A stretch of 64,000 nt of DNA from an uncultured Planktomarina sp. (GTDB lineage Bacteria > Pseudomonadota > Alphaproteobacteria > Rhodobacterales > Rhodobacteraceae): NCBI GenBank assembly GCA_943788425.1, contig CALSQF010000004.1, positions 248,001-312,000 of the forward strand. The letters are read 5' to 3'. Numbering within the stretch: position 1 is the stretch's first letter; the number at the start of each line of letters is the position of its first letter. Both the position numbers and the translations under genes were made by a program. The notes under the pieces are model-generated. The model was not told where the DNA came from, made no database searches, and saw nothing but the letters and a program-made list of their open reading frames with translations. Shown here in pieces: positions 34,096 through 44,265 of this stretch.

Positions 34096-36504
34096 ATGAC
34101 TTTGAATTTAGCCGAAAGCTACCCTGTATTGCCGCTGCGCGACATTGTTGTGTTTCCACATATTATCGTGCCACTGTTTGTTGGGCGCGATAAATCTGTG
34201 CGCGCGCTCGAGCAAGTGATGACGCAAGACAAGCAAATTTTGCTGTCGTCGCAGCGCGACCCGGGGGAGGATGATCCGTCTGAAGATGGAATTTTTCGGG
34301 TCGGTGTTTTGGCTAATGTCCTCCAGCTGTTGAAACTTCCTGATGGGACGGTCAAAGTTTTGGTCGAAGGCCGCGCTCGCGTTCAGATTGACCGCTTCAT
34401 TGGTAATGACTCTTATTTTGAAGCCGAGGCCCGGCTTTTGGAAGAGACGTTGGGTGATGAGGAAACAGTCGCAGCCTTGGTACGTTCGGTGTCGTCTGAA
34501 TTTGAACTTTATGCCAAAGTCAAGAAAAACGTGCCCGAGGAGGCACTGGCGGCCATTGCCGAGACGCGTAATTCCAGCAAGTTGGCCGATCTGGCCTCTG
34601 GACATCTTGGCGTCGAGGTTGAGCAAAAGCAGGAGCTTTTGGAGCTGCTCTGCGTGGCAGACCGTTTGGAGAAAGTCTACGGGCTGATGCAGGGCGAAAT
34701 GTCCGTGCTGAAAGTTGAGAAAAAAATCAAGTCGCGGGTCAAAACGCAAATGGAGAAGACCCAGCGCGAATATTATTTGAATGAGCAAATGAAAGCTATT
34801 CAAAAAGAATTGGGCGAGGGGGAAGAAGGCGAAGGCGAATTGGCCGAGCTGGAAGCCAAAATTGCAGAAACGAAATTGTCCAAAGAAGCCTCTGATAAAG
34901 CGACGGCGGAGTTGAAAAAGCTCAAGAATATGTCGCCAATGTCAGCAGAAGCGACCGTTGTGCGCAATTATCTTGATTGGATGCTGTCTCTGCCTTGGGG
35001 CCTGCGCAGCCGGGTCAAGAAAGACCTTGTTAAGGCACAAAAGACACTGGACGACGACCACTTTGGCCTGGAGAAGGTTAAGGAGCGGATTGTTGAATAT
35101 CTCGCAGTGCAACAGCGCTCGCGCAAACTAAAAGGCCCTATCATGTGCTTGGTGGGCCCTCCCGGCGTGGGGAAAACCTCACTTGGAAAATCTGTTGCCA
35201 AGGCCACGGGGCGCGAATTTATCCGCATCTCTTTGGGCGGTGTGCGGGATGAAAGCGAAATTCGCGGTCACCGCCGGACTTACATTGGCTCAATGCCGGG
35301 TAAAATAATCCAAGCGTTGAAAAAGGCCAAAACCACCAATCCGCTTATCCTGTTGGATGAGATTGACAAAATGGGTCAAGATTTCCGGGGCGATCCGGCC
35401 TCAGCTATGTTGGAGGTGTTGGATCCCGAGCAGAACGCAACCTTCGTCGACCATTATTTGGAAGTCGAATATGACCTCTCTGATGTAATGTTCTTGACCA
35501 CATCCAACAGCTATAACATGCCCAGTCCGTTGCTGGACCGCATGGAAATCATTCCCTTGGCGGGCTACACTGAGGAGGAAAAGGCGGAGATCGCGCATCG
35601 TCATTTGATCCCAAAACAGGTGAAAAACCACGGGTTAAAGGCCTCTGAATTCTCTTTGGAGCCTGAAGCACTGCAAGAGATGATCCGCACCTATACCCGG
35701 GAGGCGGGTGTTCGGAATCTGGAGCGTGAGATTGGCAAATTGGCCCGCAAGGCTATAACCAAGATCGTCAAGAAAGAGGTGGGGAGCGTCAATATTTCGG
35801 TTGAAAATCTGGACGATTACCTCGGCGTTAAGAAATATCGCTACGGATTGGCGGAAGACGATCACCAGGTGGGGGTTGTGACTGGTCTGGCCTATACCAG
35901 CGTGGGCGGCGATTTACTGCATATCGAAGCCTTGCGCTTGCCGGGCAAAGGCCGGATGAAGACCACCGGGACGTTGGGCGATGTGATGAAAGAGAGCATT
36001 GATGCAGCCAACTCCTATGTGCGGTCCATTTCCCCCGAAATCGGGGTGAAGCCGCCCCGGTTTGACCGGATGGATATCCATGTGCATGTGCCTGAAGGCG
36101 CAACACCTAAGGATGGCCCATCGGCGGGGCTGGCGATGGTGACATCGATTGTCTCTGTGTTGACGGGCATTCCCGTGCGAAAAGACATTGCCATGACCGG
36201 CGAGGTGACCTTGCGCGGCAATGCGTTGCCGATTGGTGGATTGAAAGAAAAGCTCCTGGCGGCCCTGCGCGGAGGCATCAAAACTGTACTGATTCCGGAC
36301 GAGAATGCGAAAGACCTGCGTGATTTGCCCGAAAGCGTCACGGATGGGTTGGAAATTATTCCCGTCAGCCATGTGTCAGAGGTGTTGAAACACGCTTTGA
36401 TATCCGCCCCCGAGCCGATTGATTGGGATGAGGCGGCAGAGGATGCAGCCGCGGCCGCCCTTGCGGCAGAGCGTGGCAGCGCCGCTGGCTTCACTGCGCA
36501 TTGA
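34096..36504 (+). CDS. lon: Lon ATP-dependent protease
   Basis: 802 residues, full length. N-terminal substrate domain (PVLPLRDIVVFPHIIVPLFV), coiled region at about 190-250, Walker A GPPGVGKTS at about 354-362, Walker B PLILLDEIDKMG, and the C-terminal serine protease with the dyad Ser676 in PKDGPSAGLAM and Lys719 in LKEKLLAALRGG. It degrades misfolded and regulatory proteins in the cytoplasm. The promoter at 33993-34021 indicates heat-shock control. Nothing unusual in the domain order. Confidence 0.97.
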   Translation: MTLNLAESYPVLPLRDIVVFPHIIVPLFVGRDKSVRALEQVMTQDKQILLSSQRDPGEDDPSEDGIFRVGVLANVLQLLKLPDGTVKVLVEGRARVQIDRFIGNDSYFEAEARLLEETLGDEETVAALVRSVSSEFELYAKVKKNVPEEALAAIAETRNSSKLADLASGHLGVEVEQKQELLELLCVADRLEKVYGLMQGEMSVLKVEKKIKSRVKTQMEKTQREYYLNEQMKAIQKELGEGEEGEGELAELEAKIAETKLSKEASDKATAELKKLKNMSPMSAEATVVRNYLDWMLSLPWGLRSRVKKDLVKAQKTLDDDHFGLEKVKERIVEYLAVQQRSRKLKGPIMCLVGPPGVGKTSLGKSVAKATGREFIRISLGGVRDESEIRGHRRTYIGSMPGKIIQALKKAKTTNPLILLDEIDKMGQDFRGDPASAMLEVLDPEQNATFVDHYLEVEYDLSDVMFLTTSNSYNMPSPLLDRMEIIPLAGYTEEEKAEIAHRHLIPKQVKNHGLKASEFSLEPEALQEMIRTYTREAGVRNLEREIGKLARKAITKIVKKEVGSVNISVENLDDYLGVKKYRYGLAEDDHQVGVVTGLAYTSVGGDLLHIEALRLPGKGRMKTTGTLGDVMKESIDAANSYVRSISPEIGVKPPRFDRMDIHVHVPEGATPKDGPSAGLAMVTSIVSVLTGIPVRKDIAMTGEVTLRGNALPIGGLKEKLLAALRGGIKTVLIPDENAKDLRDLPESVTDGLEIIPVSHVSEVLKHALISAPEPIDWDEAAEDAAAAALAAERGSAAGFTAH

Positions 36505-36595
36505 GTGAGTCCCAAAGGCGCCTCGGTGGACGAGCTGGAGCGTCTTTGACGATCAGAGCCCATTGCGGCGTGATCGCGGCGGCGGTGCGCTGCCT

Positions 36596-37189
36596 ATGAC
36601 CGCGGCTTCGGTCATCTCCTCCTGCTGCCCTGAAATGCTGGTCCTGCGCCACGGGCAAACCGAGTGGAATGCGACAGGGCGGTTGCAAGGTCATCTCGAC
36701 AGCCCCTTAACCGAAAAAGGCTTGCGCCAAGCACGGCGTCAGCATGAGCTGTTGCAGCCCTATGATTTGACGGGTTTTCGCTTTATCACCAGCCCCCAGG
36801 CGCGCGCGCGCAAGACGGCGCAAATTGCCCTTGCGGGTCTTGCGGCGCATATTGAAACCTCATCGGAGTTGATGGAAATTGGCTTGGGGGCTTGGGCTGG
36901 ATCCACCCGTGCTGAGATTGCGCAAGAAAGAATGATTAGCCTTCAAGATCTTGGGCAAACCCAATTCTATGACTGGGCGCCCGGCGGGGAAGGCACTGAG
37001 CGGCTTTACGAACGCTGCGCGGCATTCTTGAGCCAGCTGACAGGACCGGCGGTTCTGATCACACATGGCATGACCTCGCTGTGTTTGCGGCTCTGCGCGC
37101 TGGGTTGGGGGCTTGATCGTTTGGCAGATTTGCCGAGCGGGCAGGGGGTGGTTTATCGCGTCAAAGCCGGCCATCATGATGAGTTGTAA
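36596..37189 (+). CDS. Histidine phosphatase family protein (CobC/phosphoglycerate-mutase-like)
   Basis: 197 residues from ATG 36596. Motif LVLRHGQTEWNATGRLQGHLD (phospho-His in RHG), FITSPQARARKTAQIA (second Arg) and the ELMEIGLGAWAG plus VLITHGMTSL block (third His) are all present, giving an intact active site. Family members include alpha-ribazole phosphatase, relevant to the cobQ gene 3 kb away, and phosphoglycerate mutase-like enzymes. The substrate is undetermined. Confidence 0.85.
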   Translation: MTAASVISSCCPEMLVLRHGQTEWNATGRLQGHLDSPLTEKGLRQARRQHELLQPYDLTGFRFITSPQARARKTAQIALAGLAAHIETSSELMEIGLGAWAGSTRAEIAQERMISLQDLGQTQFYDWAPGGEGTERLYERCAAFLSQLTGPAVLITHGMTSLCLRLCALGWGLDRLADLPSGQGVVYRVKAGHHDEL

Positions 37190-37245
37190 AAAACTGAAAA
37201 AAACTGCTTGCCCCGCAGGCTTGCCCGATCTATATCGCCTCCAAC

Positions 37246-37321
<76 letters not shown>

Positions 37322-37517
37322 GTACACCCCTGCCACATAACCCGCGTGACAGCCAAAATCGCCTGAGCCTGAGGCTTGGCGTTTACCTGTCGAACAGACA
37401 TCTTTAATATAATCGAGAAATTCACCTGAGATTTTGTCTGATGGCTGTTCTTGTCGTTGCAGGGCACTGGCGCATGTGGGATAATCGCGAGACTCGATGA
37501 CGACAGGGATACCTGAC

Positions 37518-38171
37518 ATGACTAATTTTTTGACACGCCGAACAACGATGGTTGATACGCAGATTAGACCGGCTGATGTGACGAAATTTCCCATTATTGA
37601 AGCCATGCTTCAGGTGCGGCGGGAGGTTTTCGTGCCAGATCACCTAAATGAAACCGCTTATGCGGATGCGATTTTGGACTTGGGCCATGGCCGCGTGATC
37701 CTTGAACCGCGCACCTTTGCCAAAATGCTCGATGCTGTGGATATTCAAGGCAATGAGTTGGTATTGGATATCGGCTGCGGTCTTGGCTATTCCTCCGCTG
37801 TGATTGGAAAATTTTCGGAAGCTGTTGTCTCTATTGAAGAAAATGAAGCTATGGCCGCTGAGGCTGAGGCGAATTTGGCCGCTGAGGGCTGTTTAAACGT
37901 CGCAGTTGTGCAGGGCAGCTTGGCGCAAGGTGCCGCGCAACACGCCCCTTTTGATGTGATTGTCGTGCAAGGGGCGGTGGAGCGCATGCCAGCCGCCTTG
38001 ATCGAGCAACTGGCTGAAGGGGGCCGTATTGTTGCGGTCTTTAGCCAAAAAGGTCAGGGCGCGGTTCGGGTGGGCTACAAGACTGATGGTCAGATGTCCT
38101 GGCGTTTTGCCTGCAATGCTTTTGCGCCAGTTTTGAAAGGGTTTATGGCAGAGCGCAGTTTTGCACTTTAG
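37518..38171 (+). CDS. Protein-L-isoaspartate O-methyltransferase-like protein
   Basis: 217 residues from ATG 37518 with AGGG 12 bases upstream; another ATG in frame at 37497 is less likely. The text MVDTQIRPADVTKFPIIEAM and VLDIGCGLGYSSAVI (SAM motif I, at about 80-94) is that of the short Pcm-like family placed next to TolC in alphaproteobacteria, which lack some Pcm signature residues. It may repair isoaspartyl sites or methylate another target. TolC follows 35 bases downstream. Confidence 0.8.
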   Translation: MTNFLTRRTTMVDTQIRPADVTKFPIIEAMLQVRREVFVPDHLNETAYADAILDLGHGRVILEPRTFAKMLDAVDIQGNELVLDIGCGLGYSSAVIGKFSEAVVSIEENEAMAAEAEANLAAEGCLNVAVVQGSLAQGAAQHAPFDVIVVQGAVERMPAALIEQLAEGGRIVAVFSQKGQGAVRVGYKTDGQMSWRFACNAFAPVLKGFMAERSFAL

Positions 38172-38205
38172 AAATTGAAATGATTCTTTTGCCTGGGGGG
38201 CACAA

Positions 38206-39570
38206 ATGTTTGGACGGAAATTTGCTGAAATAAGCTGCGCGGCCATGTTGATTTTGGCCACACCCAGCGTCGCTGCTGCCGAGAGCCTGCGCGACAGCCT
38301 GCGCAATGCCTATGAATACAGCGGTTTATTGGTACAAAATCGCGCCTTGTTACGCGCTGCGGATGAAAAGGTTGCTGACGCTGTGGCGGCTTTGCGCCCG
38401 GTGATCAGCTGGAGTTCAAAATTTTCCCACAGTTACAGTGACGCGGCCAATGGCGACAGCTTGATCACAAGGCTGAACGCGAACTGGCTGCTCTATGATT
38501 TTGGCAGGTCGAATTTACAGACGGAAGCGCTGAAGGAAAGTGTTTTGGCGACCCGGCAGTCGTTGGTGTTGATTGAGCAAAACGTGCTTTTGCGGGCGGT
38601 GCAGGGGCATATGAATTACCGCCGGTCGGTGGAATTTGTATCCCTCCGGTCGGCCAATGTGGAATTGATTGAGCAAGAATTGCGCGCCGCGGAAGATCGG
38701 TTTGATGTGGGTGAGGTGACCCGCACGGATGTGGCATTAGCGGAGGCGCGTTTGGCTAGTGCGCGGGCGTCGCTTGCAGGTGCTCAAGGCGATCTGGCGA
38801 AGGCCGCGGCGGAATATCATGCGGTTGTGGGACGTAAACCGGATGACCTTGTAACCCCTTCGAGCCTGCCTGAACTGCCAGTGGATGTTTCTGCTGCCAT
38901 TGCCACCGCACGGGCCCATCACCCGGAGCTTAAACGCGTGCAACATGAGGTCGCGGCGGCTGAGCTTGCTGTGAAAGCCGCGCAGCTGGCCTATCGCCCA
39001 AGGCTCGAAGCTGGCGCTGGGGTCTCTAACCTGGATCTTGATGGAGAGGTGAGCCGAAGCCTTAGTTTGACGGTCAGCGGGCCACTGTACAGCGGTGGTG
39101 CCATTGCATCGGCCAGCCGTGCTGCGATCGCACAACGGGACGCAATGCGGGCGCGTTTGCATGTCGCAGGTCTCGAGGCCGAGCAGACCGTGCGCAATTC
39201 ATTCGTTGTATTGGAGGTTGCGCGCGCCACGGGTGGGGCGACGGATCGGCAGATTGAAGCGGCCAGCGTCGCTTTTCGCGGTGTCCGGGAGGAAGCCTCT
39301 TTGGGCGCACGGACGACTTTGGATGTGCTAAATGCTGAGCAAGAGCTGCTGGATGCGCGCGTGAGCCGCATTTCAACACGGATCGATGAGCAGATCGCGA
39401 GCTATAGCTTGCTGGCCGCGATGGGAAGGTTAACCGCGACAGAGCTTAATCTAGGCGTAAAAACCTATGACCCGGCGGAATATTATAATCTGGTAAAGTC
39501 GGCACCGCGCACCAAAAGCAAACAGGGCGCAGCCCTCGACCGCGTGCTGCGAGGCTTGGCTGGAAATTGA
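38206..39570 (+). CDS. tolC: TolC-family outer-membrane efflux protein
   Basis: 454 residues. Signal peptide (about 1-25, ending AAAES). Two OEP repeats with typical helical text: SLRDSLRNAYEYSGLLVQNRALLRAADEKVADAVAALRP and the second-half GLEAEQTVRNSFVVLEVARA, plus the turn GARTTLDVLNAEQELLDARVSR. It forms the trimeric outer-membrane channel for type I secretion or RND/ABC efflux. Next to the Pcm-like gene, as is common in this group. Confidence 0.93.
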   Translation: MFGRKFAEISCAAMLILATPSVAAAESLRDSLRNAYEYSGLLVQNRALLRAADEKVADAVAALRPVISWSSKFSHSYSDAANGDSLITRLNANWLLYDFGRSNLQTEALKESVLATRQSLVLIEQNVLLRAVQGHMNYRRSVEFVSLRSANVELIEQELRAAEDRFDVGEVTRTDVALAEARLASARASLAGAQGDLAKAAAEYHAVVGRKPDDLVTPSSLPELPVDVSAAIATARAHHPELKRVQHEVAAAELAVKAAQLAYRPRLEAGAGVSNLDLDGEVSRSLSLTVSGPLYSGGAIASASRAAIAQRDAMRARLHVAGLEAEQTVRNSFVVLEVARATGGATDRQIEAASVAFRGVREEASLGARTTLDVLNAEQELLDARVSRISTRIDEQIASYSLLAAMGRLTATELNLGVKTYDPAEYYNLVKSAPRTKSKQGAALDRVLRGLAGN

Positions 39571-39620
39571 GCCGGACTGCGGCTCGTGATATGTGCAAGC
39601 CCCGATGACAAGGAGGCGCT

Positions 39621-39968
39621 GTGACCCATAAGGATGACCCACTCGAGCCAGATGCTTTGGTGCTATTCACGCGCAAGTTAATTTCTGATGCTCCAATTTC
39701 GGTACAGGGTGCAGGCGTGGTCGCCCCTTTGGTGTTGCAAGCCAGCCAGCGGGTTGCTCCGCCATCCTCGGAGCCGGTTGTGCTTACGCATGTGGATCGA
39801 GCCAGCGCCGATGCAGCGGACCCCGAGCCGCCCAAGCCTGAAGCACCACTGTCGCATGATCCCGAATATCTGGAGGTCATTGCCAACCTCCGCCGCGCTC
39901 TGGCCGGTCCGATGCGCGACGAGCTGTCGAGCGCGGTTTTGACTATGATTGACGATAGCGATCCTTGA
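39621..39968 (+). CDS. Hypothetical protein after tolC
   Basis: 115 residues, start at ATG/GTG 39621, after aaggaggcgct. The middle is Pro/Ala/Ser-rich and disordered-looking; the C-terminus YLEVIANLRRALAGPMRDE is helical and may bind a partner. The region resembles small acidic proteins found between tolC and valS in other alphaproteobacteria, but I cannot assign it to PopZ/DUF2497 because the C-terminal signature is missing. Likely co-transcribed with tolC. Confidence 0.6.
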   Translation: MTHKDDPLEPDALVLFTRKLISDAPISVQGAGVVAPLVLQASQRVAPPSSEPVVLTHVDRASADAADPEPPKPEAPLSHDPEYLEVIANLRRALAGPMRDELSSAVLTMIDDSDP

Positions 39969-40001
39969 GCTATGCTCAACCGGTGTTATTAGCTGCGGCT
40001 C

Positions 40002-41459
40002 CTACAGCGCGACAGGTCTTGCTAGGGCGATCAGCGCATCGACATCTAAATACTGCTCGATAAAAGCCGCGAGCCGGTCCAAAGTTTCCTCCACAGCCGC
40101 GTCATAGGAGGCGAGCTGCGATTGCGTGCCGAGCATGGTCAAGACCTCAGCGCGAAAACTATCAGAGGCAAAAAGGCCATGCAAATAGCATCCACGCACC
40201 AGGCCATCAGCGGAGATTGCCCCCTCATGACGATCTGCGAGCTTGAGCCATGGATTTTGGCAATCGATTCCGCTGCTCTGGCCGAGATGGATTTCATAAC
40301 CGCAGACCGGCGTGTTGGTTTCGGCGCTGTAGGCTTCGGTCAATGACAGGTTTTTCTTTGGAACCATCGTGGTTTCAATATCCAAATATCTCAACCCATC
40401 GATGGAGCGTGGCGCGCCTTCTATTCCGTCAGGGTCATGAACCTTGCGCCCCAGCATTTGATACCCACCACAAATACCAATGATGTGACCGCCGCGGCGG
40501 TGATGCGCTTGAAGATCAATATCCCAACCATTGGCGCGAAAATTTTCCAGATCACTTATGGTGGACTTGCTGCCGGGCAGGATTACGAGCGACGCGTCAC
40601 CGGGCAATGGTTGACCTTGTTCAACAATTTCGACGGTCACATTTGGCTCTGCTACCAGCGGGTCGAGATCATCGAAGTTGGAAATCCGCGCCAAACGCGG
40701 CACGGCGATTCTGATCGCGCCACCGGACCGGGTCGCAATATCCATCACATCCTCCGCCGGTAGCTTCCAAGCCTCGGCGAACCATGGCAAGACGCCAAGC
40801 GATACCCATCCCGTCTGTTCGGTGATGGCTGTCATGCCCTCATCAAAGAGCGACACGTCCCCGCGAAATTTATTGATTGCAAACCCCGTGATCCTGTTGC
40901 GATCATTAGCCGGTAAAACCGCATATGTTCCGACCATTTGCGCGATCACCCCACCCCGGTCGATATCGCCGATCAGGACCACTGGAACATTGGCGGCTTC
41001 TGCGAACCCCATATTGGCGATATCCCCAGAGCGTAGGTTGATTTCAGCTGGGCTTCCCGCACCCTCAATCACGATGAAATCGGCATGTTTTGCCAGTTGG
41101 CCAAAGGAATCTAACACCCGTGGCATCAAGGTAGGTTTGAGTGCCGCATAGTCTCGGGCTTTTACTGTGGTGAGCCGTTGCCCTTGAACCACCACCTGCG
41201 CGCCGATCTCGGACTCGGGCTTTAACAGCACCGGGTTCATATCGACGATCGCGGGCCGTCCGCAGGCGAGGGCTTGTAGCGCTTGCGCGCGGCCGATCTC
41301 TCCACCGTCGACGGTGACGGCGGCATTGTTGGACATATTTTGCGGCTTGAACGGTGCCGGGTGATGGCCGCGTTTGACCAACGCGCGGCAAATCCCGGCC
41401 ACCAATACGGATTTGCCGACATTCGATCCGGCACCCTGTATCATAATCGCTTTGGTCAT
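40002..41459 (-). CDS. cobQ: Cobyric acid synthase
   Basis: 485 residues. The N-terminal dethiobiotin-synthase-like ATPase domain has [20 protein letters not shown] (P-loop) and [14 protein letters not shown]; the C-terminal class I glutamine amidotransferase domain has [15 protein letters not shown] with the nucleophilic Cys and a later YLHGLF with the catalytic His. It amidates four side chains of adenosyl-cobyrinic acid diamide in B12 synthesis. It is a single minus-strand gene with no B12 riboswitch recognised upstream. Confidence 0.95.
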   Translation of the reverse strand: MTKAIMIQGAGSNVGKSVLVAGICRALVKRGHHPAPFKPQNMSNNAAVTVDGGEIGRAQALQALACGRPAIVDMNPVLLKPESEIGAQVVVQGQRLTTVKARDYAALKPTLMPRVLDSFGQLAKHADFIVIEGAGSPAEINLRSGDIANMGFAEAANVPVVLIGDIDRGGVIAQMVGTYAVLPANDRNRITGFAINKFRGDVSLFDEGMTAITEQTGWVSLGVLPWFAEAWKLPAEDVMDIATRSGGAIRIAVPRLARISNFDDLDPLVAEPNVTVEIVEQGQPLPGDASLVILPGSKSTISDLENFRANGWDIDLQAHHRRGGHIIGICGGYQMLGRKVHDPDGIEGAPRSIDGLRYLDIETTMVPKKNLSLTEAYSAETNTPVCGYEIHLGQSSGIDCQNPWLKLADRHEGAISADGLVRGCYLHGLFASDSFRAEVLTMLGTQSQLASYDAAVEETLDRLAAFIEQYLDVDALIALARPVAL

Positions 41460-41601
41460 ACGGCCCTCCTTGAGGTCTCAGGATGTTCAGCCGAAGTGAA
41501 TACCGGATTGGCGGTCGAACATGCACGAAGTTTAGTCTGCGACGTGCGCCAGAGCCATCTTTAAAGCGGCAGTTTCTTGCCTGTTCCGGCAAATTGATCG
41601 C

Positions 41602-41632
41602 CAAAAAGCAAAACGCGCCCGTTGGGGCGCGT
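41602..41632 (-). terminator. Rho-independent terminator of the DUF6280-like gene
   Basis: Reading the minus strand: stem acgcgccc/gggcgcgt (41613-41620 with 41625-41632), 4-base loop, then a T-rich run (complement of aaaaagcaaa at 41603-41612). Confidence 0.75.
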
Positions 41633-41657
41633 TGGCGGTCACAACCGTGAAGAGGTT

Positions 41658-41969
41658 TTAAGCGGCTTCTGCCTGCTGGCGACGCTCGCTCTCTTCGCGG
41701 CTCAGAGCCACGGAGGTGCGAATGCCTTTGCCGACGAAATCCATGAGGCCCGAGACGACACGCTCGTTGGGATCAATGCCCGCGCAGGAGAGCACTTCGC
41801 GCCCATCGCGAGAGCGAGCCCAACGCGCAATTTGCTCAGGTCCGTTGCCATATTTTTTATCGTCTGCAATTGCGTCATCTAATGCAGCGAGTACAACGGC
41901 CGCAAAGAGTTTGCGAGCGCGGTTGCCCTGTTCGTTGTTAAAAGCGTTTCCGTCGACGAAATCTTTCAT
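41658..41969 (-). CDS. DUF6280-like conserved protein
   Basis: 103 residues, soluble, with a helical core GNRARKLFAAVVLAALDDAI and QIARWARSRDGREVLSCAG. The pattern matches the short DUF6280 proteins of Rhodobacteraceae, also seen in some of their phages. The function is unknown. It has its own terminator just downstream. Confidence 0.65.
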   Translation of the reverse strand: MKDFVDGNAFNNEQGNRARKLFAAVVLAALDDAIADDKKYGNGPEQIARWARSRDGREVLSCAGIDPNERVVSGLMDFVGKGIRTSVALSREESERRQQAEAA

Positions 41970-42184
41970 CTCGTGTCCTTTTAATTCTTACTCTTGAACT
42001 TTCCGATCTGCGCTCCTTATGCAGCATGGAAAACGATTCGGGTGGTCTCTTTTGGAATATCTGCCATGCGCTCATCGCATAGCTAGTCGGCCACCCTCGG
42101 CATCAGTCGTGGCTTGAAAACACGCCCTTGCTTCGATATAGGCGATGTTGAATCAAAATCAACCTTTTACACAAGGTTCCATAC

Positions 42185-42748
42185 ATGCCAAAGATTAACG
42201 GAAATGAAATACGCATCGGCAATGTGCTTGAGCATAATGGCGGCCTGTGGAGTGCGGTGAAAGTCGACCACGTAAAGCCCGGAAAAGGCGGAGCTTTTGC
42301 TCAGGTGGAAATGCGCAATTTGCGCAATGGGTCAAAATTGAACGAGCGATTCCGGTCTGCTGACAAAGTGGAAAAAGTACGTTTGGAACAAAAAGATCAG
42401 CAGTTTTTGTATGAAAATGACGGTATGTTAGTGTTCATGGATATGGAAACCTATGATCAGATTGAACTGCCGGCGGAGCTGCTTGGCGATCGTCGTCCAT
42501 TTTTGCAAGATGGTATGACTGTTCAGATTGAATATCATGAGGCCGAAGCGCTGCATGCCACTTTACCTCAAAAAGTGACTTGCAAAATCGTTGAGACGGA
42601 GCCTGTGGTCAAAGGTCAAACCGCGGCGAATTCTTTTAAGCCAGCTGTTTTGGACAATGGGTTGAAAGTCATGGTGCCGCCTTTCGTTGGGCAAGATGAG
42701 TTGATCATCGTAGACACTATTTCGATGGAATATACAGAGCGGGCCTAA
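42185..42748 (+). CDS. efp: Translation elongation factor P
   Basis: 187 residues, standard length. The three-domain KOW/OB layout is intact, beginning [20 protein letters not shown]. The modifiable tip lysine is K34 in the loop [12 protein letters not shown], which in other bacteria is lysylated by EpmA; no modification gene is present here. EF-P relieves ribosome stalling at polyproline. Convergent with the YgfZ gene, sharing 4 bases. Confidence 0.96.
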   Translation: MPKINGNEIRIGNVLEHNGGLWSAVKVDHVKPGKGGAFAQVEMRNLRNGSKLNERFRSADKVEKVRLEQKDQQFLYENDGMLVFMDMETYDQIELPAELLGDRRPFLQDGMTVQIEYHEAEALHATLPQKVTCKIVETEPVVKGQTAANSFKPAVLDNGLKVMVPPFVGQDELIIVDTISMEYTERA

Positions 42749-43476
42749 ACTGTGATGACGGCAGAGCCTGCAACCATCTCAGGCGCGATCCGATCAAAGC
42801 GCAGATAGGCCAATGCAAGCCCGCCATGTTGTGTGTATAATATGCCGGCGGGTTTTTCATTTGCAAGAACGGCCGTGCCAATTGGCGCAGATCCAGTAAT
42901 TTTAACTTGCCGCAAGCCTTTGCGGAGCTCGGTTTTATGTTTCATGCGCGCGACGATCTCTTGTCCGACATAGCAGCCTTTTTTAAAATCCACCCCGTTG
43001 AGGCGCTCGAAATCCATTTCTAGGATAAAGCGCTCTGGGGTTAACTCGATTCCCGTCTCTGGTATGATATGCGCGACACGCAAGCCTGGCCAATTGATGG
43101 CACCTGCCTCCTGTCGTCCGAAGGCGCGCCAGCCCAGATTTGGATCGCGCGGATCTGCAAACCCATCCGGTGGGACCGTACCCAAGCCGCAGCACAGGTC
43201 GATATCTGTTTTTGAAATTTGTACATCTGCGCGCAACCGATACATATTTAGGCGCATAACTATGCTGGGGCAAATCTCTGATGCCACGTCGATCAGCAGA
43301 TCATCTGGCCGTTGCAACACGAAAAAATCTGCAAGATATTTGCCCTGTGGTGTCAATAGCGCCGTATAATGTAATCCAGGTGCGGAGATGTCATTGGTCA
43401 CAAGATTTTGCAAAAAGCCAATCCGGTCGCGACCGGTGACTTGAAGTATGCTGTGGGGCTGTTCGGGCTGGGCCAT
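42745..43476 (-). CDS. YgfZ/GcvT-domain folate-binding protein
   Basis: 243 residues from ATG 43476. The family signature [19 protein letters not shown], with the conserved Cys, lies at about 170-188. The N-terminal [16 protein letters not shown] and [14 protein letters not shown] segments fit the folate-binding fold. YgfZ supports repair or assembly of some Fe-S enzymes using tetrahydrofolate. Convergent with efp. Confidence 0.9.
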   Translation of the reverse strand: MAQPEQPHSILQVTGRDRIGFLQNLVTNDISAPGLHYTALLTPQGKYLADFFVLQRPDDLLIDVASEICPSIVMRLNMYRLRADVQISKTDIDLCCGLGTVPPDGFADPRDPNLGWRAFGRQEAGAINWPGLRVAHIIPETGIELTPERFILEMDFERLNGVDFKKGCYVGQEIVARMKHKTELRKGLRQVKITGSAPIGTAVLANEKPAGILYTQHGGLALAYLRFDRIAPEMVAGSAVITV

Positions 43477-43536
43477 GGGTGTTCCTTTGTCTGACGATCC
43501 CATATAAGCTGTTTTGACCGTAAAGCTAGAGGCCTC

Positions 43537-44214
43537 ATGTCCGCTCCGATTTCTGTTGTGATCCCGACGCTTAATTCTGCCGATAGCTTACCGGCGACTC
43601 TTTTGTCGTTGATGGAGGGATTGGAGGCTGGATTGATCTGCGAAGTGGTTGTCACTGACGGCGGATCGACAGATGCCAGCGGCTCTATCGCTCTGGACTG
43701 GGGCGCTGAGGTGATAACCGGAGATGCCTCGCGCGGCGGGCAATTGCGCCGTGGGGTGGCGGTCACGCGCGGTGCTTGGGTTATGGTTCTGCATGCGGAT
43801 ACGAGCTTGCAAGAGGGCTGGGCCGATCAGGTGAAAGCTCACATGCAGCAAGGCCCGCTATGTTTTTCACTGGCCTTCCGCGCCAGAGGTCTTGCGGCCC
43901 GATGGGTGGCGGCTTGGGCGAATTTGCGAAGTGATGTATTTGGTCTACCCTTTGGTGATCAGGGGCTCTTGCTGCGTCGGACAGAGTATGACCGGGCGGG
44001 AGGCTATCCAGACCAGCCATTGATGGAAGATGTGGCATTGGTCCGGGCCATAAAGCGAAAAATCCGCCGACTGCCGGCCTGTGCTTTCACAGGTGCCGAT
44101 AAGTATCAGCAACAGGGCTGGTTTCGTCGCGGGGCGAAGAACATCGGTCTCTTGTTGCGGTACTTTTGGGGTGCAGATGCCAAAGATTTGGCGCGTCGCT
44201 ATCATAGAATATAG
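43537..44214 (+). CDS. Family 2 glycosyltransferase (TIGR04283-like)
   Basis: 225 residues. GT-A fold with ISVVIPTLNSADSLPATL, VVVTDGGSTDAS (nucleotide-binding), the metal-binding VLHADTSL (DxD-like) and LPFGDQGLLLRRTEYDRAGGYPD. The C-terminus contains a hydrophobic helix. The subfamily is often found with other sugar-transfer genes of unknown product. Divergent from the YgfZ gene with about 60 bases between the starts. Confidence 0.85.
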   Translation: MSAPISVVIPTLNSADSLPATLLSLMEGLEAGLICEVVVTDGGSTDASGSIALDWGAEVITGDASRGGQLRRGVAVTRGAWVMVLHADTSLQEGWADQVKAHMQQGPLCFSLAFRARGLAARWVAAWANLRSDVFGLPFGDQGLLLRRTEYDRAGGYPDQPLMEDVALVRAIKRKIRRLPACAFTGADKYQQQGWFRRGAKNIGLLLRYFWGADAKDLARRYHRI

Positions 44215-44265
44215 AAGGGCTGTGCACCATGCTGCGGCAAGAGCCGAAAGGTGGTGGCGCTTGCC

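Noticed and set aside
34108..34803. A 231-codon minus-strand frame inside lon
   Set aside because: Same reason: antisense to a strongly conserved coding region, with no independent evidence of a start or family.
41460..41657. Cobalamin riboswitch upstream of cobQ
   Set aside because: The segment contains only the terminator of the neighbouring gene and no B12-box-like element was recognised.
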